Origin: Ridgeia piscesae
Taxonomy: Eukaryota > Annelida > Polychaeta > Sabellida > Siboglinidae
Direction of reading: 5' to 3'
DNA length: 64,000 bases
Assembly (NCBI GenBank): GCA_025642075.2
Contig: JAODUO010001837.1
Coordinates: 1 to 64,000, forward strand
How positions within the stretch are numbered: the first letter of the stretch is position 1; the number at the start of each line of letters is the position of its first letter. Below the pieces are notes generated by a model that was not told where the DNA came from, searched no databases, and was given only the letters and a program-made list of their open reading frames with translations. The position numbers and the translations under genes were made by a program. Positions 1 to 64,000 of this stretch are shown here, in pieces.

Positions 1-1500
1 GGGGGGTTGGGGGTGAAGGAGTGACAGAGAGGAAGGGGAGGTGGAGGGGTTGAGGGTGAAGGAGTGACAGAGAGGACAGGGAAAGAGTGGAGGGGTTGAG
101 AGTGAAGGAGTGACTAGAGAGGACAGGGAGAAGAGTGGAGGGGTTGAGAGTGAAGGAGTGACCAGGAGGACAGGGGAAGAGTGGAGGGGTTGAGAGTGAA
201 GGAGTGACCAGAGAGGACAGGGAAAGAGTGGAGGGGTTGAGGGTGAAGGAGTGACTAGAGAGGACAGGGGAAGAGTGGAGGGGTTGAGGGTGAAGGAGTG
301 ACTAGAGAGGACAGGGGAAGAGTGGAGGGGTTGAGGGTGAAGGAGTGACTAGAGAGGACAGGGAAAGAGTGGAGGGGTTGAGAGTGAAGGAGTGACCAGA
401 GAGGACAGGGAAGAGTGGAGGGGTTGAGAGTGAAGGAGTGACCAGAGAGGACAGGGGAAGAGTGGAGGGGTTGAGAGTGAAGGAGTGACCAGAGAGGACA
501 GGGGAAGAGTGGAGGGGTTGAGGGTGAAGGAGTGACTAGAGAGGACAGGGGAAGAGTGGAGGGGTTGAGAGTGAAGGAGTGACCAGAGAGGACAGGGAAA
601 GAGTGGAGGGGTTGAGAGTGAAGGAGTGACTAGAGAGGACAGGGGAAGAGTGGAGGGGTTGAGAGTGAAGGAGTGACCAGAGAGGACAGGGGAAGAGTGG
701 AGGGGTTGAGAGTGAAGGAGTGACTAGAGAGGACAGGGGAAGAGTGGAGGGGTTGAGAGTGAAGGAGTGACTAGAGAGGACAGGGGAAGAGTGGAGGGGT
801 TGAGAGTGAAGGAGTGACCAGAGAGGACAGGGAAAGAGTGGAGGGGTTGAGAGTGAAGGAGTGACTAGAGAGGACAGGGGAAGAGTGGAGGGGTTGAGAG
901 TGAAGGAGTGACTAGAGAGGACAGGGGAAGAGTGGAGGGGTTGAGAGTGAAGGAGTGACTAGAGAGGACAGGGGAAGAGTGGAGGGGTTGAGAGTGAAGG
1001 AGTGACTAGAGAGGACAGGGGAAGAGTGGAGGGTTGAGAGTGAAGGAGTGACTAGAGAGGACAGGGGAAGAGTGGAGGGGTTGAGAGTGAAGGAGTGACT
1101 AGAGAGGACAGGGGAAGAGTGGAGGGGTTGAGAGTGAAGGAGTGACCAGAGAGGACAGGGAAAGAGTGGAGGGGTTGAGAGTGAAGGAGTGACTAGAGAG
1201 GACAGGGAAAGAGTGGAGGGGTTGAGAGTGAAGGAGTGACTAGAGAGGACAGGGGAAGAGTGGAGGGGTTGAGGGTGAAGGAGTGACTAGAGAGGACAGG
1301 GGAAGAGTGGAGGGGTTGAGAGTGAAGGAGTGACCAGAGAGGACAGGGAAAGAGTGGAGGGGTTGAGGTGAAGGAGTGACTAGAGAGGACAGGGGAAGAG
1401 TGGAGGGGTTGAGGGTGAAGGAGTGACTAGAGAGGACAGGGGAAGAGTGGAGGGGTTGAGAGTGAAGGAGTGACTAGAGAGGACAGGGGAAGAGTGGAGA
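1..1500. repeat. Minisatellite, 47-bp unit, about 32 copies
   Basis: Tandem units of the type gaggggttgagagtgaagga followed by gtgactagagaggacagggg, about 47 bp, continue past the left window edge. Units differ by a few substitutions (actag/accag; gggg/ggga) and single-base indels. The plus strand is purine-rich. Open frames here are artefacts. Confidence 0.95.
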
Positions 1501-2117
1501 GGTTGAATGGGTGAAATAGTTGAGGAAATGTGGGTAAAGTGGGGTGGACATGAAGAATAAATGGTGTAGAGTAGATGCCCTCTAAGTGAAGATGTGGAGT
1601 TTTGATGGACAGGAAGACCAAGACTGAGATGGGAGAAGTGTGATCTGGCGGGATTGGAGGGAGAGGGAGAACAGAGGGAGATGGGGAGTGGAGATGGGTG
1701 GAGGAGACAGCAGTGAAAATGGAAGAGTGACAGAAGAAGGCAACAAGAATCAAAGTCAGTGTCAAGTCCAGCCTCATCCCAGACTACAGGATGATGACGA
1801 GAGCAACAATCCCTGAACAATGTTGATGTAAACATGTTAATCTGTAAGTACTTGACCCCACAACTAATTCATGCCGTATACAGCTTATATAACTGTCACT
1901 TCACAGCAACATTAACTCAGTGAATCTTAGACAACGCACAGAATGTCTGCCCCACACATTTGTACCATGACAATTAATTCGTGTACAACCCACAACAGTC
2001 TATATACAAAGTGACTTAACTATGGGGTATAACATGTTTAACACATTTAAAAACAATAACAAAATCTCATAAATAAATATCACGTAACATTCACTTGTGT
2101 GCGTAGATAAATGGTAC
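1501..2117. other. Intergenic or intronic, no feature seen
   Basis: Unique-looking sequence between the 47-bp array and exon e39. The first 150 bp still resemble decayed array units. I see no further cysteine-rich exon here. Confidence 0.5.
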
Positions 2118-61732
<59,615 letters not shown>

Positions 61733-61734
61733 CT

Positions 61735-63955
61735 GCAAACAACAAACACCAGTTACACAATGTCACTTCTCATAGAACACTCCCCTACTGCAGACAACAA
61801 CACCAGTTACACAATGTCACTTCTCATAGAACACTCCCCTACAGCAGACAACACTAGTTGCACAATGTCACTTCTCATAGAACACTCCCCTACTGCAGAC
61901 AACACTAGTTACACAATGTCACTTCTCATAGAACACTCCCCTACTGCAGACAACAACACCAGTTACACAATGTCACTTCTCATAGAACACTCCCCTACTG
62001 CAGACAACACTAGTTACACAATGTCACTTCTCATAGAACACTCCCCTACTGCAGACAACACTAGTTACACAATGTCACTTCTCATAGAACACTCCCCTAC
62101 TGCAGACAACACTAGTTACACAATGTCACTTCTCATAGAACACTCCCCTACTGCAGACAACACTAGTTACACAATGTCACTTCTCATAGAACACTCCCCT
62201 ACAGCAGACAACACAGTTCACAATGTCACTTCTCATAGAACACTCCCCTACTGCAGAAAAACACCAGTTACACAATGTCACTTCTCATAGAACACTCCCC
62301 TACTGCAGACAACACTAGTTACACAATGTCACTTCTCATAGAACACTCCCCTACTGCAGACAACACTAGTTACACAATGTCACTTCTCATAGAACACTCC
62401 CCTACTGCAGACAACACTAGTTACACAATGTCACTTCTCATAGAACACTCCCCTACTGCAGACAACAACACCAGTTACACAATGTCACTTCTCATAGAAC
62501 ACTCCCCTACTGCAGACAACAACACCAGTTACACAATGTCACTTCTCATAGAACACTCCCCTACTGCAGACAACACTAGTTACACAATGTCACTTCTCAT
62601 AGAACACTCCCCTACTGCAGACAACACCAGTTACACAATGTCACTTCTCATAGAACACTCCCCTACTGCAGACAACAACCCAGTTACACAATGTCACTTC
62701 TCATAGAACACTCCCCTACTGCAGACAACAACACCAGTTACACAATGTCACTTCTCATAGAACACTCCCCTACTGCAGACAACAACACCAGTTACACAAT
62801 GTCACTTCTCATAGAACACTCCCCTACTGCAGACAACAACACCAGTTACACAATGTCACTTCTCATAGAACACTCCCCTACTGCAGACAACAACACCAGT
62901 TACACAATGTCACTTCTCATAGAACACTCCCCTACTGCAGACAACAACACCAGTTACACAATGTCACTTCTCATAGAACACTCCCCTACTGCAGACAACA
63001 ACACCAGTTACACAATGTCACTTCTCATAGAACACTCCCCTACAGCAGACAACACTAGTTGCACAATGTCAATTCTCATAGAACACTCCCCTACAGCAGA
63101 CAACACTAGTTACACAATGTCACTTCTCATAGAACACTCCCCTACAGCAGACAACACCCAGTTACACAATGTCACTTCTCATAGAACACTCCCCTACTGC
63201 AGACAACAACACCAGTTACACAATGTCACTTCTCATAGAACACTCCCCTACTGCAGACAACAACACCAGTTACACAATGTCACTTCTCATAGAACACTCC
63301 CCTACTGCAGACAACAACACCAGTTACACAATGTCACTTCTCATAGAACACTCCCCTACTGCAGACAACAACACCAGTTACACAATGTCACTTCTCATAG
63401 AACACTCCCCTACTGCAGACAACAACACCAGTTACACAATGTCACTTCTCATAGAACACTCCCCTACTGCAGACAACAACACCAGTTACACAATGTCACT
63501 TCTCATAGAACACTCCCCTACTGCAGACAACAACACCAGTTACACAATGTCACTTCTCATAGAACACTCCCCTACTGCAGACAACAACACCAGTTACATA
63601 ATGTCACTTCTCATAGAACACTCCCCTACTGCAGACAACAACACCAGTTACACAATGTCACTTCTCATAGAACACTCCCCCATTGCAGACAACACCAGTT
63701 ACATAATGTCACTTCTCATAGAACACTCCCCTACTGCAGACAACACCAGTTACATAATGTCACTTCTCATAGAACACTCCCCTACTGCAGACAACAACAC
63801 CAGTTACACAATGTCACTTCTCATAGAACACTCCCCTACTGCAGACAACAACACCAGTTACATAATGTCACTTCTCATAGAACACTCCCCTACTGCAGAC
63901 AACAACACCAGTTACACAATGTCACTTCTCATAGAACACTCCCCTACAGCAGACA
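61735..63955. repeat. 51/54-bp minisatellite, about 41 copies, copied from the intron end next to e1
   Basis: Minus-strand units end GTAACTGGTGTTGTTGTCTGCAG followed by taggggagtgttctatg. The true e1 acceptor is preceded by the same GTAACTGGTGTTTGTTGTTTGCAG, so the array grew from this intron 3' end. Two unit lengths differ by one aac triplet (51 and 54). The array ends about 45 bp before the right window edge. Confidence 0.94.
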
Positions 63956-64000
63956 ACATAACTACTGTAGCTGCACCTATAAATCTACCAACAACCAACC

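Overview
The window is animal genomic DNA, most likely from a marine invertebrate. It has small exons in long introns, GT-AG splice sites, very long (GT)n, (AT)n and minisatellite arrays, cut-and-paste transposons flanked by TA, and fragments of non-LTR retrotransposons. Nothing looks bacterial or viral. I cannot name the species; a lophotrochozoan or another marine invertebrate is only a guess.

The organising feature is one large gene on the minus strand, open at both ends of the window. I find 39 candidate exons, numbered here e1 (61622-61732) to e39 (2118-2220) in transcription order. Nearly every exon encodes one six-cysteine module: C-x3-C-x2-C-x(5-10)-C-x(2-4)-C-x(10-14)-C, often with G-Y/F after the fifth Cys. 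This is the pattern of furin-like (FU) / growth-factor-receptor cysteine-rich repeats. Almost every intron is phase 1 on both sides, so each exon is a multiple of 3 (48-126 nt) and can be gained or lost without changing frame. All 38 junction codons are sense codons. The expected product is a very long secreted or extracellular cysteine-rich protein, but the signal peptide, any membrane segment and both termini are outside the window.

Layout, from low to high coordinates: 1-1500 minisatellite; 2118-3994 exons e39-e36; 4517-7385 a 75-bp array whose unit carries a splice acceptor and the first half of a module; 7615-9015 a DNA transposon-like element; 9428-14844 exons e35-e29; 15050-18050 a 35-bp array; 18567-38079 exons e28-e19 with duplicated blocks, two TIR transposon families and two large C-rich arrays; 39323-43711 duplicated exons e18-e16 with a second transposon copy; 45007-56611 exons e15-e3; 57422-57990 a LINE 3' end; 58020-60840 a 42-bp array; 60994-61732 exons e2-e1; 61735-63955 a 51/54-bp array built from the intron 3' end next to e1.

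The exon set is visibly still evolving. There are local exon duplicates, two exons with a +1 frameshift, two with Cys6 changed to Tyr, one with a lost acceptor AG, one cut in half at a duplication breakpoint, and one GC-AG intron beside a GT-AG paralogue. The long open frames in the repeat arrays come from periods divisible by 3 and I do not call them genes.
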